A DNA stretch of 64,000 nucleotides from Alteribacter natronophilus (GCF_006007885.1 NZ_VCRO01000004.1:62001-126000), one strand, 5' to 3'; shown: positions 33,209-42,735, numbered from the stretch's first letter. Notes: generated by a model from the letters alone, not told the origin. Made by a program: numbers and translations.

Positions 33209-34126
33209 TTATCTTTTCAGGGAAGAGGCCATTCTTACATACGTATGGCGGCGTCCGCGGATCGCGACACTCATGGCCATAATGTTTTCCGGTACGGCAA
33301 TGCCTGTATAGCCGGCGTCGCCGATATGATGAATGTCGGCTCCCGCCATTTTGTTCTGAAGGGCAATCTGCCGTATGGTTGATTCGTCCGCCCCTTCCTG
33401 GGATGTCCCGATCGTGAGCATGGAGAGGGCACCGTGTTCCCTGATCAGTGCAGCGTCTTTCTGGGTCTGTTCCAGCGTTACGCCGGGCACCGTGCCGGGA
33501 GACGGGAGGAGGATCACGTCAGTCCCCGCCTCAATGAGTCCTGAAAGGATATCAGGAGAATAGATTTTTCCTCCTTCCTCACCGGCCACACCTGAACTGT
33601 GCATTTTCCCGGCCATAATCAGAAGGCTGTCACCTGCAGTTTCGCGGACAAGGCGGGCAGCTTTAATAATTTCCCTGTTCGTCACACCGGTTTTTGGGTT
33701 GCCGGTGAGGCACACAAAATCAGCGCCGTACTCCACAGCTTTTCTGACAGTCTCTTCTGAAGAGGTTCTTCCTTCACTGATCGGCTCCAGCTCTTCAAGG
33801 GGACGGCTTTCTTTGTCGACAGGCTCCAGATTGATGCCGACAGGGCGCCCGGTGAGGGCTTTGAACTCACGTATCCTGTCTTCGGGGCGGGTCTCTTCCA
33901 GTCCGGCAATAACCGGCTCCGACAGATCCAGAAGGTTCAGAAGCAGCAGATCGGCACCGAATGCACACGCAAGTTCCCCATTTGTTACGTTGCCGAACAG
34001 AGGCGGTGCCGGGGCGACGATCTCCGATAGAACGGTTCGGCCTTCCGATGCCCGAATCGCCTGTTTCAGGTCACTTCCTGTGATCTCCTGAAAGTCCGAA
34101 GCTTTACAGTCCAGTAAACGTTTCAT
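33209..34126 (-). CDS. TIM-barrel-like DUF7916 protein
   Basis: 305 residues, ATG at 34126 with AAAGGAG upstream. It resembles the DUF7916 family (formerly lumped with PEP-phosphonomutase or haloacid dehalogenase-like annotation). Candidate phosphate or sugar-binding loops: LSEIVAPAPPLFGNVTNGELACAFGAD, ADFVCLTGNPKTGV, ILLPSPGTVPGVT and GDAGYTGIAVPENI. It is encoded directly downstream of the PTS EIICB (gap of 65 bases), so it probably handles the phosphosugar the PTS brings in. The exact reaction is unknown; assignment from memory of the family. Confidence 0.65.
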   Translation of the reverse strand: MKRLLDCKASDFQEITGSDLKQAIRASEGRTVLSEIVAPAPPLFGNVTNGELACAFGADLLLLNLLDLSEPVIAGLEETRPEDRIREFKALTGRPVGINLEPVDKESRPLEELEPISEGRTSSEETVRKAVEYGADFVCLTGNPKTGVTNREIIKAARLVRETAGDSLLIMAGKMHSSGVAGEEGGKIYSPDILSGLIEAGTDVILLPSPGTVPGVTLEQTQKDAALIREHGALSMLTIGTSQEGADESTIRQIALQNKMAGADIHHIGDAGYTGIAVPENIMAMSVAIRGRRHTYVRMASSLKR

Positions 34127-34191
34127 CAAAAAACAGCTCCTTTTTCCTGCAGTATAAATCAAGCTGCGGCACAAGGCCGCAGCTCGGGAAG

Positions 34192-35565
34192 TTACATTCT
34201 CCGCTTCATCGCAGTTGCGACGAATTCCACGTTCGTTCCGACGATCACCTGAAGGTCGGTACTGTTCAGTTTAATGACCCCTTTGGCGCCTGCTTTTTTC
34301 AGCTCGTTTTCATTTACTTTACTCATATCGTTCATCTTCAGTCTCAGGCGGGTGACACAGTTATCAAGAGAGGCGATATTCTCTTTTCCGCCAAGAGCTT
34401 TGAGGTAGTCTTCTGCCATATGCTCGTACTTGTCTTCTTTTGAATGACCTTCCTGTTTGGCGAGATCCTCCTCGTCCTCTTCGTCCTCACGTCCCGGCGT
34501 TTTCAGGTTGAGCTTAACGATGAGGAAATAAAACACCACAAAGTAAATGGCCGCGTACACGAGACCGACACCTGCCAGCAGAAGCGGCTGGGTGGCGATG
34601 CCGAAATTCAGGAAGTAATCGATGGCACCTGCCGAGAAAGCAAAGCCGTGCAGGATGCCGAGTGCATTCGTTATAAAGAGTGACGAAGCTGTAAGAACAG
34701 CGTGAACTACGTACAGAACCGGAGAAAGGAACATAAAGGAGAACTCGATCGGTTCTGTGATTCCTGTAAGAAACGATGTCAGGGCCAGACTGATCAGCAT
34801 CCCTGCTGTAGCTTTTCTGCGATGACGCTTGGATGCGAGGATCATGGCCAGACATGCAGCCGGCAGACCGAACATCATGATCGGGAAGAAACCGGCCATA
34901 TAGACGCCTGCTGTCGGGTCACCCGCAAAGAAGCGGTGCAGGTCCCCTGTGGCGCCTTCGTAGCTGCCAAACTCGAACCACACAAGGCTGTTCAGGACGT
35001 GGTGAAGCCCGATTGGAATAAGCAGACGGTTGAGGAACCCGTAAATACCAGCCCCGGCAGCGCCCATGTCGATAATCCACTGGCCGATGTTATCGATCCC
35101 TTCCTGAACAGGCGGCCAGGCGTACCCGGCAATAAAGGCGAGAATCAGCATGGCAAAAGCGGTGACAATCGGCACGAACCGCCTGCCGCTGAAGAAGCCG
35201 AGCCAGTCCGGAAGCTGGATATCGTGATAGCGGTTGTAGAGCAGTCCTGCTATCACACCGGTAATCAGTCCGCCGAGGAAGGACATGTCGATGTCCGGAT
35301 TGATCGTTTCTGCGCCGGCATTCAGAACAAAGAACCCGATGGCTCCGGCAAGCCCCGCAGCCCCGTTGTTATCCCTGGCGAGACCGATGGCGACCCCGAT
35401 GGCAAAAAGAAGCGGCAGGTTGCCGAAAATAGCATCCCCGGCTTCCATCATAAACGGAATATTGAGCAGGTCGTCCTGCCCCAGTCTAAGGAGCAGTCCT
35501 GCTGCAGGAAGGACGGCAATGGGCAGCATAAGTGCTTTACCGATCCGCTGTAAAAAACCAAGCAT
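34192..35565 (-). CDS. PTS EIICB, glucose/N-acetylglucosamine type
   Basis: 457-residue sugar permease fused to EIIB. The IIC part (ten helices, MLGFLQRIGKALMLPIAVLPAAGLLLRLG start, ITEPIEFSFMF sugar-binding motif) is followed by a linker rich in acid residues and an EIIB domain with the phosphorylated Cys in NCVTRLRL near 405. It lacks an IIA domain, which a stand-alone EIIA-Glc must supply. ATG 35565 follows AGGAGG. nagBA nearby points to N-acetylglucosamine; glucose cannot be excluded. Confidence 0.88.
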   Translation of the reverse strand: MLGFLQRIGKALMLPIAVLPAAGLLLRLGQDDLLNIPFMMEAGDAIFGNLPLLFAIGVAIGLARDNNGAAGLAGAIGFFVLNAGAETINPDIDMSFLGGLITGVIAGLLYNRYHDIQLPDWLGFFSGRRFVPIVTAFAMLILAFIAGYAWPPVQEGIDNIGQWIIDMGAAGAGIYGFLNRLLIPIGLHHVLNSLVWFEFGSYEGATGDLHRFFAGDPTAGVYMAGFFPIMMFGLPAACLAMILASKRHRRKATAGMLISLALTSFLTGITEPIEFSFMFLSPVLYVVHAVLTASSLFITNALGILHGFAFSAGAIDYFLNFGIATQPLLLAGVGLVYAAIYFVVFYFLIVKLNLKTPGREDEEDEEDLAKQEGHSKEDKYEHMAEDYLKALGGKENIASLDNCVTRLRLKMNDMSKVNENELKKAGAKGVIKLNSTDLQVIVGTNVEFVATAMKRRM

Positions 35566-35609
35566 AGTAAAAACCTCCTGAGTTTGAGTTTTGGCTCTGT
35601 TAAAGGCTG

Positions 35610-35825
35610 TTGTTGATTTTCGCTTACTTCGCTCCCTTTCCGCGGGCACCACTGCAGCCTCCTCGGGAAAACCGCCCTGCGGGGTCTTCCGTCGGTGCTT
35701 CTTTCTCTGCAGGAAAAGCTCCGAAGCAGCCTGCGTCGAAGCAGATCACAGCATACTCGTGAAGCAGATGTTCTTTGCTGTTCCCGCAGGAGTGTCGCGC
35801 GTTCGCTCCAATCAACTTTTAAAAA
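35610..35825 (-). repeat. GC-rich intergenic repeat, copy 6 (long form)
   Basis: CGCTCCCTTTCCGCGGGCACC, GCAGCCTCCTCGGG, CCTGCGGGGTCTTC, TGCTTCTTTCTCTGC with GCGTCGAAGCAG, ending TCCCGCAGGAGTGTCGCGC. Between PTS and nagB; orientation as copies 2 and 5. Confidence 0.75.
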
Positions 35826-35907
35826 TCTACATTTAGGATTAACGGAGCCTAAGTTTTAGTTGCATGTACACAGACCCGTCGTCTGAGTGACCTGAATCAA
35901 CAAAATG

Positions 35908-35940
35908 AAAGGAGAGGAGTTTTATCCTCACTCTCTCCGG
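35908..35940 (-). terminator. Terminator after nagB
   Basis: Minus-strand hairpin GGAGAGAGTGAGG / CTCCTCTCC followed by TTTCATTTTG, about 45 bases after the nagB stop. Confidence 0.65.
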
Positions 35941-35984
35941 TCAGCAGCTTTTAGAAGCAGCCCTGAGTTTTACTGCAGACCGAT

Positions 35985-36722
35985 TTAAAGGGACGTCACT
36001 TTTGAAAGAGCATCGTCATCGGCGATTACAGTCAGGTTCGGGTGATTTTTAAGCACTGTCGCCGGAACCTCCTCGGTCACGTCGTCCCCGTCGACCAGCG
36101 CTCTGAGAGCTTCAGCTTTATTCGTTCCTGAGGCGAGAAGGACGATTTCAAGACTGTCCATAATCGTGTCAATCCCCATCGTTATGGCGTGGGTGGGAAC
36201 GTCATCCATACTGTTAAAATAGCGGGCATTCGCTTCCCGTGTGGACGGAGCAAGGGCGATCACCTGTGTTCTTGAGTGAAAAGGGGTCCCCGGTTCGTTA
36301 AAGCCGATATGGCCGTTTTCCCCGATTCCGAGCAGCTGGACGTTAATTTCCCTGAGCTCCTTGATCATCTCTTCGTAACGGGCACACTCCCGTTCCAGAT
36401 CTTTGGCTGTGCCGTCAGGGAGGTGGGTGTTCTCTTTGGGAATATCGATGTGATCAAACAGGTACCGGGCCATATAGGTGTGATAACTGTTCGGATCATC
36501 GTGCGCCAGGCCGACGTACTCGTCGAGGTTAACCGTATGGACATTTTTAAAAGATACGTTATTTTCTCGGGAGAGGCGGATCAGTTCCCGGTACATCCCT
36601 TTTGGGGTACCGCCGGTGGCGAGACCAATCACGTCAGTTTCAGGATCTTTCAGTCTTTTCAGCAGCAGTTCCGCTGCCCTCAGACTCATTTCCTCATAGT
36701 TTTTCACTCTGATGATGTTCAC
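35985..36722 (-). CDS. nagB: Glucosamine-6-phosphate deaminase
   Basis: 245 residues converting GlcN-6-P to fructose-6-P and ammonia. Motifs: LATGGTPKGMY phosphate loop, VNLDEYVGLAHDDPNSYHTYM with the catalytic Asp, and GIGENGHIGFNEPGTPFHSRT with the ring-opening His. GTG at 36722 has AAAGGAG upstream at a good distance. It follows nagA by 16 bases, forming nagAB. Confidence 0.94.
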   Translation of the reverse strand: MNIIRVKNYEEMSLRAAELLLKRLKDPETDVIGLATGGTPKGMYRELIRLSRENNVSFKNVHTVNLDEYVGLAHDDPNSYHTYMARYLFDHIDIPKENTHLPDGTAKDLERECARYEEMIKELREINVQLLGIGENGHIGFNEPGTPFHSRTQVIALAPSTREANARYFNSMDDVPTHAITMGIDTIMDSLEIVLLASGTNKAEALRALVDGDDVTEEVPATVLKNHPNLTVIADDDALSKVTSL

Positions 36723-36738
36723 GTTGTGTTCAGCTCCT

Positions 36739-37908
36739 TTAGCGGGAAAAAACGAGTTCTCCGGTGCAGAATGTATGCAGGACTGTAAAATCCCTGTCGA
36801 GGACAACGAGATCCGCATCTTTCCCCGGGGCAATACTGCCTTTACGGTCTTCAATTCCAAGCTGCCTTGCAGGGTTCATCGTCGCCATCTGCACAGCTTC
36901 CTCGACGCTGCAGCCTGTAAAGGTAATCATATTTTTTACGGCGTCATTCATTTTCAGCACGCTTCCGGCAAGTGTGCCGTCTTCAAGTTCAGCCCGGTCG
37001 CTGTTTACGGACACTTCCTGACCGCCGAGGTCATAGCTTCCCGCTGGCAGCCCTTTGGCACGCATGGCATCGGTAATAATAACGATGCCGTCTGCACCTT
37101 TGTTCAGATAGGTAAGCCGGACTATTTCAGGGCTTACGTGAATTCCATCGGTAATCAGTTCAGCCTTCAGTTCATCGTGAAGAAAAACGGCACCTGCCAC
37201 GCCGGGATCTCTGTGGTGAATGCCTCTCATGCCGTTAAAAAGGTGCGTCGCGTGGCAGAGGCCATATTCAATTGCCTCTGCTGCCTCGCTGTATGTAGCA
37301 TCAGAGTGGCCGATGGAGGGGACCGCGCCCCGGCTTTTTACGTGAGCCACGAAGGAAGGGGCTTTTTCCGGCGCAAGCGTCACCAGCTTAATGAGGTGAT
37401 CTGATGCTTCCATAAATTTATCGAACAGCTCCGGGTCCGGATCGGCGATATGGGCCCGGGGCTGGGCGCCGGCCCGTTTTTCCGAGATAAAAGGGCCTTC
37501 AAGGTGGACACCGAGAAGTGCAGCGCCTGCGCTTTGATTCTGTTTTTTGTAAAAAGCAGCAGCGTTTTGAAGGGCTTGCATTTTTGCTTCGGTGCTCTGA
37601 GTCAGGGTGGTGGCCAGAAAAGCAGTTGTGCCCTCTTCCGGCAGCTTTTCCGCCATCACCGGGAGCGTCCAGTCTTCTGCATCCATAACGTCAGCACGGT
37701 GCGTGCCGTGAATATGTACGTCAATAAAACCGGGCACAAGCATGGAACCTTCGGGACACTCAAAAACCTCCATACCTTCCGAAGAATGGCGGGCTTCCCG
37801 GGAGCCTGCAAAGGTGATCTGCCCGTCCTCTGTTTCGATGTACGGATCTGTTAAGGTTTCTTTGCCGGAAATCAGCCGGCATCCTTTAAAAAGGAAACGA
37901 TGTTTCAT
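36739..37908 (-). CDS. nagA: N-acetylglucosamine-6-phosphate deacetylase
   Basis: 389 residues. Metal and active-site motifs: GFIDVHIHGTH, GVHLEGPF, IGHSDATYSEA, HLFNGMRGIHHRDPGVAGAV and IITDAMRAKGLPAG, all typical of NagA amidohydrolases. The ATG at 37908 follows GGAGC. The first gene of the nagA-nagB pair; no NagR/YvoA gene follows here. Deacetylates GlcNAc-6-P before NagB acts. Confidence 0.94.
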   Translation of the reverse strand: MKHRFLFKGCRLISGKETLTDPYIETEDGQITFAGSREARHSSEGMEVFECPEGSMLVPGFIDVHIHGTHRADVMDAEDWTLPVMAEKLPEEGTTAFLATTLTQSTEAKMQALQNAAAFYKKQNQSAGAALLGVHLEGPFISEKRAGAQPRAHIADPDPELFDKFMEASDHLIKLVTLAPEKAPSFVAHVKSRGAVPSIGHSDATYSEAAEAIEYGLCHATHLFNGMRGIHHRDPGVAGAVFLHDELKAELITDGIHVSPEIVRLTYLNKGADGIVIITDAMRAKGLPAGSYDLGGQEVSVNSDRAELEDGTLAGSVLKMNDAVKNMITFTGCSVEEAVQMATMNPARQLGIEDRKGSIAPGKDADLVVLDRDFTVLHTFCTGELVFSR

Positions 37909-38206
37909 ATTTTCAGCTCCAGTCAGCTGTCTTTTTTGGAGAATAGCGGTGAAATCTCCGAAACAGTCTTCTTTCCCCTTAATGTAACATCCTTCACGAA
38001 ACTTAGTATTTCCCAATGGGCTGATGAAATCATACCTTCTGCCCACAGTGGTCAGCCTGTTCCCATACGGAGGGACTAAGCCTTAAAATGAACTTCTGTT
38101 AAGGGCAGTCGTGAAATCGTGGATTCCTTACATTACTGTCTGCTTTAGGATAAGATAAAAAGGGTAGAAGGCGTGTAGAAGCAAAACAGGATTTAAAGGA
38201 GTCATT

Positions 38207-38686
38207 ATGGATATTTTAATGTGGATCGTTATTGCAGCCTTTTTTATACTCAGTTTCGTCGGCCTCATCTATCCGGTCATCCCGGGAATTCTTATGATCT
38301 GGCTCGGCTTTCTCACGTACCATTTCATTATGGATGGGCTCGGCACGTGGTCGTGGCTGAGTCTCATCGTCCTTACCGTGTTCATTTTCGTCGCCGATTT
38401 TGTGGCCAACTACGTCTTCGTGACCAAGTCGGGCGGTTCGAAATGGGGCGGAAGGATGGCGATTATCGGTATCATTGCGGGAGTATTCGTCATTCCGCCG
38501 TTCGGAATCATCGTGGTGCCGTTTGTGCTCGTGGTGCTCACCGAATACCTCCAGACAAAAAATGCCCGCTCCGCACTGAAAATCGGAACCGGCACCGTGT
38601 TCGCTTTCTTAAGCAGCACTGCAGCAAAATTCATCATCCAGGTGATCATCATTCTGATTTTCTTCTGGGATGTGTGGTTCAGATAA
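38207..38686 (+). CDS. DUF456 membrane protein (YqgC-like)
   Basis: 159 residues, with five hydrophobic segments, matching the DUF456 family. VGLIYPVIPGILMIWLG and a glycine-rich SKWGGRMAIIGIIAGVF segment are typical. AAAGGAG precedes the ATG. Convergent with the zinc-ribbon gene, with a single base between stops. Function unknown. Confidence 0.8.
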   Translation: MDILMWIVIAAFFILSFVGLIYPVIPGILMIWLGFLTYHFIMDGLGTWSWLSLIVLTVFIFVADFVANYVFVTKSGGSKWGGRMAIIGIIAGVFVIPPFGIIVVPFVLVVLTEYLQTKNARSALKIGTGTVFAFLSSTAAKFIIQVIIILIFFWDVWFR

Positions 38687-38687
38687 T

Positions 38688-39086
38688 CTAATCCCAGAGA
38701 ATGTGATGCGTGATGTGGAGGGACTTCTGTTTACAATCCGGGCAGGGCGTTCCCTCCAGGTTTTTCACACCTGCTTTTTTGATCCGGCTGTTCCGGCAGC
38801 GGCTGCAGCGCGTAGGGTAAGTGAACGTATCACCCTCCTCAAAGTGAATATAAACAGACGGACGGCCAAAAAGATTACCGCAGCTGAGGCAGTGATAAAT
38901 GGCCTGTGAAGCATCAAAACTCTTCATGGTCTGATGTTTAAGCTTTTTTTCCAGCCTGGCTCTCGTTTTATAGTGAAGCCCTGGAATTAAGGGCGGGACC
39001 ATGTATTCGCCGCCGACCCCCTCAAGAAACTCTTCCTGATATGCACAGTCTTCATTCCTGCATCTGATGCCCACGCCAGATCCCAT
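38688..39086 (-). CDS. Zinc-ribbon protein of unknown function
   Basis: 132 residues from ATG 39086, which follows AGGAGG. Four pairs of cysteines (CRNEDC, CLSCGN, CSRCRN, CPDC), so two zinc ribbons are likely. No DNA-binding or enzyme motif. Ends one base from the DUF456 stop. Confidence 0.65.
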   Translation of the reverse strand: MGSGVGIRCRNEDCAYQEEFLEGVGGEYMVPPLIPGLHYKTRARLEKKLKHQTMKSFDASQAIYHCLSCGNLFGRPSVYIHFEEGDTFTYPTRCSRCRNSRIKKAGVKNLEGTPCPDCKQKSLHITHHILWD

Positions 39087-39244
39087 GCCCCATTCCTCCT
39101 GAAAGGTCAGATGAAGAACTTTTCGGGACTTTAAGCACAAATCCTCCTCAAACCTTAAAAGATAGTTTTGAATTCCATATAAAAGGAAATAGCCGGTAGG
39201 AATTCTATTTTTATTTTATGGTATTGGAAACAGGAGGGTCTGCA

Positions 39245-40831
39245 GTGAGCAAGAAGAACAATGATCAGGGGAGGCTGATTGATTACCGGATTTTTGTACC
39301 GTCACTTCTGGTGATTATTGCGATCAGTATCCCTTTTTCCCTTTATGAAGAACAGGCTATGACGCTGCTTGAAGGCACTTTCGATACGATTGTGGAAGTG
39401 TTCAGCTGGGGGTACATCTGGTATGCGATTATTTTACTTGGAGCCGGGCTTTATCTTTCATTCTCAAAGTACGGCCAGGTTGTGCTCGGAGACCCCAATG
39501 AAAAGCCACGGTTTACGCTGTTTGAATATGCGTCGATTCTGATTGCCATGGGCGTGGGGTCGACGATTATGCGGACCGGAATGCTGGAGTGGACCTCGGT
39601 GGCAAACGATCCTCCGTTCGGTATGGAGGCCGGTTCCACCGACGCACTGCTCATGGGAAACGCCTACAGCATGTTCATGTGGAGCTTTCAGGTGTTCGCC
39701 ATATTTGTCATGGCGGCTCCTGCAATGGGCTATATTCTCCACGTGAGAAAAAGGCCGCTTATGCGGATCTCGGAAGCATGCCGCTGTATTTTCGGGGACA
39801 GGTTTACGGACGGCGCCGGGGGACGGTTTCTGGATATGATTTTTCTAATAAGTATTTTGTCCGGCGCTGCCGTGACACTCGGACTTGGGACACCGATTGT
39901 CACGTACAATCTGTCACACCTGTTTAATATCGAGGTAACGTTTGGCCTTACACTTGCTATTACGATCCTGTGGGTCGTGCTGTTTTCCATCAGTGCATAT
40001 GTGGGAATCGACAGGGGGATTAAGCGTCTCAGTAAGTTGAATATGTACCTTGCAGGCGGTTTTGCCCTCTTTATTATGGTCGCCGGTCCCGGGGTGTTCA
40101 TTCTGGATTACTTCACCGAAACGCTTGCCAGCCTGACAACCAATTACATCAATATCTCTCTTTACACGGATTCTCTCGGGATGGAGCAGGCGTCCCACAT
40201 GCAGAGCAACACAGTGTTCTGGTTTGCCTACAGCGCCACATGGGCGATGCTGCACAGCATTTTTGCGGCGAAAATCTCCCAGGGGCGGACGATCAAGGAG
40301 ATGATTCTTACTTACCTGCTGGCACCGACGATGCTGTCGTGGGTGGCAACGGGTGTCCTGGGCGGCCTTGGGGTGCACCGTCACCTTACTGGGAGCGTGC
40401 CGGTTCTGGATCTCGTCCAGACACAGGATCAGATGGCAGCAATTCCTGAAATACTTGCCTCGCTTCCATGGGCTGCGATTGCGATCTCATTGTTTGCTGT
40501 CATAGCGATGATCTTTCTTACAACAACGCTTGATTCAACCACTTATACGATTGCGGCGTACACGAGTACGAAGGATATGAGTAAATACGAACCGTCCCGC
40601 TTTCTCCGGATCATGGTGGCAGCCATTATTGCCACGGTCGCACTGATTCTGATGAGAATCGGAGGCCTCGCTCCGCTTGAGGTCGTATCCGGACTCATGG
40701 GGCTGCCGATCATTGTGATCCAGTTCCTGACAATTTATGCGGCGTTCAAGATGATAAACGAAGACCGGGCGTGGGAAAACAACGTTCGGGGAGCAAGGCC
40801 TGCCAGCCGGCAGCAGAGCCGGGATGCGTAA
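39245..40831 (+). CDS. BCCT-family transporter
   Basis: 528 residues, twelve predicted helices, sodium- or proton-coupled betaine/carnitine/choline transporter family. Seen: GVGSTIMRTGMLEW in helix 3 (glycine-rich G-M-G-x-G stretch), KISQGRTIKEMI after helix 8. The Trp box in helix 8, normally FFWAWWISWSPFVG-like in glycine-betaine carriers, is replaced by FWFAYSATWAMLHSIF, so the substrate may not be glycine betaine. GTG 39245 follows AGGAGGG. Monocistronic, with terminator at 40849. Confidence 0.85.
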   Translation: MSKKNNDQGRLIDYRIFVPSLLVIIAISIPFSLYEEQAMTLLEGTFDTIVEVFSWGYIWYAIILLGAGLYLSFSKYGQVVLGDPNEKPRFTLFEYASILIAMGVGSTIMRTGMLEWTSVANDPPFGMEAGSTDALLMGNAYSMFMWSFQVFAIFVMAAPAMGYILHVRKRPLMRISEACRCIFGDRFTDGAGGRFLDMIFLISILSGAAVTLGLGTPIVTYNLSHLFNIEVTFGLTLAITILWVVLFSISAYVGIDRGIKRLSKLNMYLAGGFALFIMVAGPGVFILDYFTETLASLTTNYINISLYTDSLGMEQASHMQSNTVFWFAYSATWAMLHSIFAAKISQGRTIKEMILTYLLAPTMLSWVATGVLGGLGVHRHLTGSVPVLDLVQTQDQMAAIPEILASLPWAAIAISLFAVIAMIFLTTTLDSTTYTIAAYTSTKDMSKYEPSRFLRIMVAAIIATVALILMRIGGLAPLEVVSGLMGLPIIVIQFLTIYAAFKMINEDRAWENNVRGARPASRQQSRDA

Positions 40832-40848
40832 GTTTTATAAAGAAAGAG

Positions 40849-40880
40849 AGAACCTTCCTTCAAACGGGGAAGGTTCTTTT
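40849..40880 (+). terminator. Terminator after BCCT gene
   Basis: AGAACCTTCC / GGAAGGTTCT stem followed by TTTTG. Confidence 0.8.
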
Positions 40881-40913
40881 GTTTTTCCTCTACCAATTCT
40901 TCCGGTAGCCTGT

Positions 40914-40938
40914 TATAATAATTGTGCAAACGGTTTCA
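40914..40938 (+). promoter_or_regulatory. Alpha-glucosidase promoter with cre-like site
   Basis: TATAAT at 40914-40919, then TGCAAACGGTTTCA at 40925-40938, a perfect match to the cre consensus (TGNAANCGNWNNCA). It overlaps the start-site region, suggesting catabolite repression; a LacI-type repressor could also use it. Confidence 0.75.
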
Positions 40939-40996
40939 CAGAAAATATCATTTGTATTGCATATATAGAGGTTCAGCAAGAGGACGGAGGATTATT

Positions 40997-42676
40997 ATGG
41001 AACGGAAATGGTGGAAAGAAGCAGTCGTATATCAGGTCTATCCGCGCAGTTTTAAAGACAGCAGCGGGGATGGAATCGGGGATATCAGGGGCATCATGTC
41101 GAAGCTCGATTATCTGAAGGAATTCGGCATCGACGTGATCTGGATCTGTCCGATTTACAAGTCGCCCAACGAGGACAACGGATACGACATTTCCGATTAT
41201 CAGGATATTATGGACGAGTTCGGCACGATGGACGACTTCGATGAACTTCTGGAGGAAGCCCATAAGCGGGGGATGAAAGTGATTATGGACCTTGTGATCA
41301 ATCACACGTCCGCCGATCACGAATGGTTCATCGAGTCCCGCTCCAGCAAAGACAACCCGAAGCGTGATTACTATATCTGGGCGGACCCGAGTGAAGACGG
41401 CTCCGAGCCGAACAACTGGGAAAGCATTTTCGGCGGCTCCGCCTGGGAATACGATGAAAAGACAGGACAGTACTACATGCACATTTTTGCCACCGGTCAG
41501 CCGGACCTGAACTGGGAAAACCCGGAGGTGCGCCGGGAGCTTTACGATATGGTGAACTGGTGGCTCGATAAAGGAATCGACGGATTCCGGGTGGACGCCA
41601 TCTCCCATATTAAAAAGACAGCAGGCTTCCCGGACCTGCCGAATCCGAAGGGACGCAAATATGTACCTTCCTTTGACCACCACATGAACCAGGAGGGTAT
41701 TCAGGAATTTCTGACTGAATTCAAGCAGGAAACCCTCGACAAATACGATGTCATGACTGTCGGCGAGGCAAACGGCGTAACCACCGATGACGCCCACCTG
41801 TGGGTCGGGGAGGAAGAGGGCAAATTCAACATGATCTTCCAGTTCGAGTCCCTCGGTCTCTGGAACAAGGATCATGATGAAGACGGCGGTTTCGATCTTG
41901 AAGCGTTCAAGGAATCGTTTACCCGCTGGCAGAAAGGGCTCGAAGGAACCGGCTGGAACGCCCTGTTCCTCGAGAACCACGATATCCCCCGGTCCGTATC
42001 AACCCTCGGGGATGACGAAAAGTACTGGAAAGAGTCGGCGAAGGCCCTTGCGACAATGTACTTTTTCATGCAGGGGACACCGTTTATTTACCAGGGGCAG
42101 GAAATCGGCATGACGAACGTCCAGTTTGACTCGATCAACGATTACGACGATGTCGACGCCCACAACCTGTACCGGAATGAAACGGAAGAGGGTAAATCAC
42201 ACGAGGAAATCATGGAAGTAATCTGGAGCCGCGGCCGGGATAACTCCCGAACGCCAATGCAGTGGACGAGTGATGCCAACGCCGGGTTTACGACAGGCGA
42301 GCCGTGGATGAAGGTGAATCCGAACTACAGGGACATAAACGTCGCTGCACAGCAGGATGACCCGGATTCGATCTATTCCTACTATTATAATATGATCCGG
42401 ATCCGCCGGGACCATGACGTCCTGATTTACGGCGCCTACGACGTGCTTCTTGAAGATGACCAGCAGATTTACGCCTACACCCGCACGCTGGAAGGGGAAA
42501 AAGCGCTCGTTGTAACGAACATGACAGCTGAGCCTGCCGCGTTCGAACTGCCTGAGGAGCTGAAGGCAAAAGGCGCGCAGAAGCTGATCGGAAACTACGA
42601 AGACGACGCAGACCGCGACGTAAACAGCTTCGAACTTAAACCATTCGAGGCAGCGGTTTACAAACTTGAACAATAG
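40997..42676 (+). CDS. malL: GH13 alpha-glucosidase (oligo-1,6-glucosidase type)
   Basis: 559 residues, cytosolic. GH13 regions: DLVINHTS, DGFRVDAISH with the nucleophile Asp, TVGEANGV with the acid/base Glu, and FLENHD. Length and start MERKWWKEAVVYQVYPRSFKDSSGDGIGD match Bacillus oligo-1,6-glucosidases (MalL, IMase). GGAGG precedes the ATG. Alone in its transcript, under a cre-like site; hydrolyses isomaltose, sucrose or maltose-like substrates. Confidence 0.9.
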   Translation: MERKWWKEAVVYQVYPRSFKDSSGDGIGDIRGIMSKLDYLKEFGIDVIWICPIYKSPNEDNGYDISDYQDIMDEFGTMDDFDELLEEAHKRGMKVIMDLVINHTSADHEWFIESRSSKDNPKRDYYIWADPSEDGSEPNNWESIFGGSAWEYDEKTGQYYMHIFATGQPDLNWENPEVRRELYDMVNWWLDKGIDGFRVDAISHIKKTAGFPDLPNPKGRKYVPSFDHHMNQEGIQEFLTEFKQETLDKYDVMTVGEANGVTTDDAHLWVGEEEGKFNMIFQFESLGLWNKDHDEDGGFDLEAFKESFTRWQKGLEGTGWNALFLENHDIPRSVSTLGDDEKYWKESAKALATMYFFMQGTPFIYQGQEIGMTNVQFDSINDYDDVDAHNLYRNETEEGKSHEEIMEVIWSRGRDNSRTPMQWTSDANAGFTTGEPWMKVNPNYRDINVAAQQDDPDSIYSYYYNMIRIRRDHDVLIYGAYDVLLEDDQQIYAYTRTLEGEKALVVTNMTAEPAAFELPEELKAKGAQKLIGNYEDDADRDVNSFELKPFEAAVYKLEQ

Positions 42677-42680
42677 AGCG

Positions 42681-42735
42681 AAGAGACGGTTCTTCTGCTG
42701 CAGACAAAATGCAGCGGGGGATCCGTTTCTTTTTA
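42681..42735. terminator. Bidirectional terminator
   Basis: Outer AAGAGACGG / CCGTTTCTT stem with inner GCTGC / GCAGC. Serves the alpha-glucosidase and the membrane protein at 42733. Confidence 0.6.
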
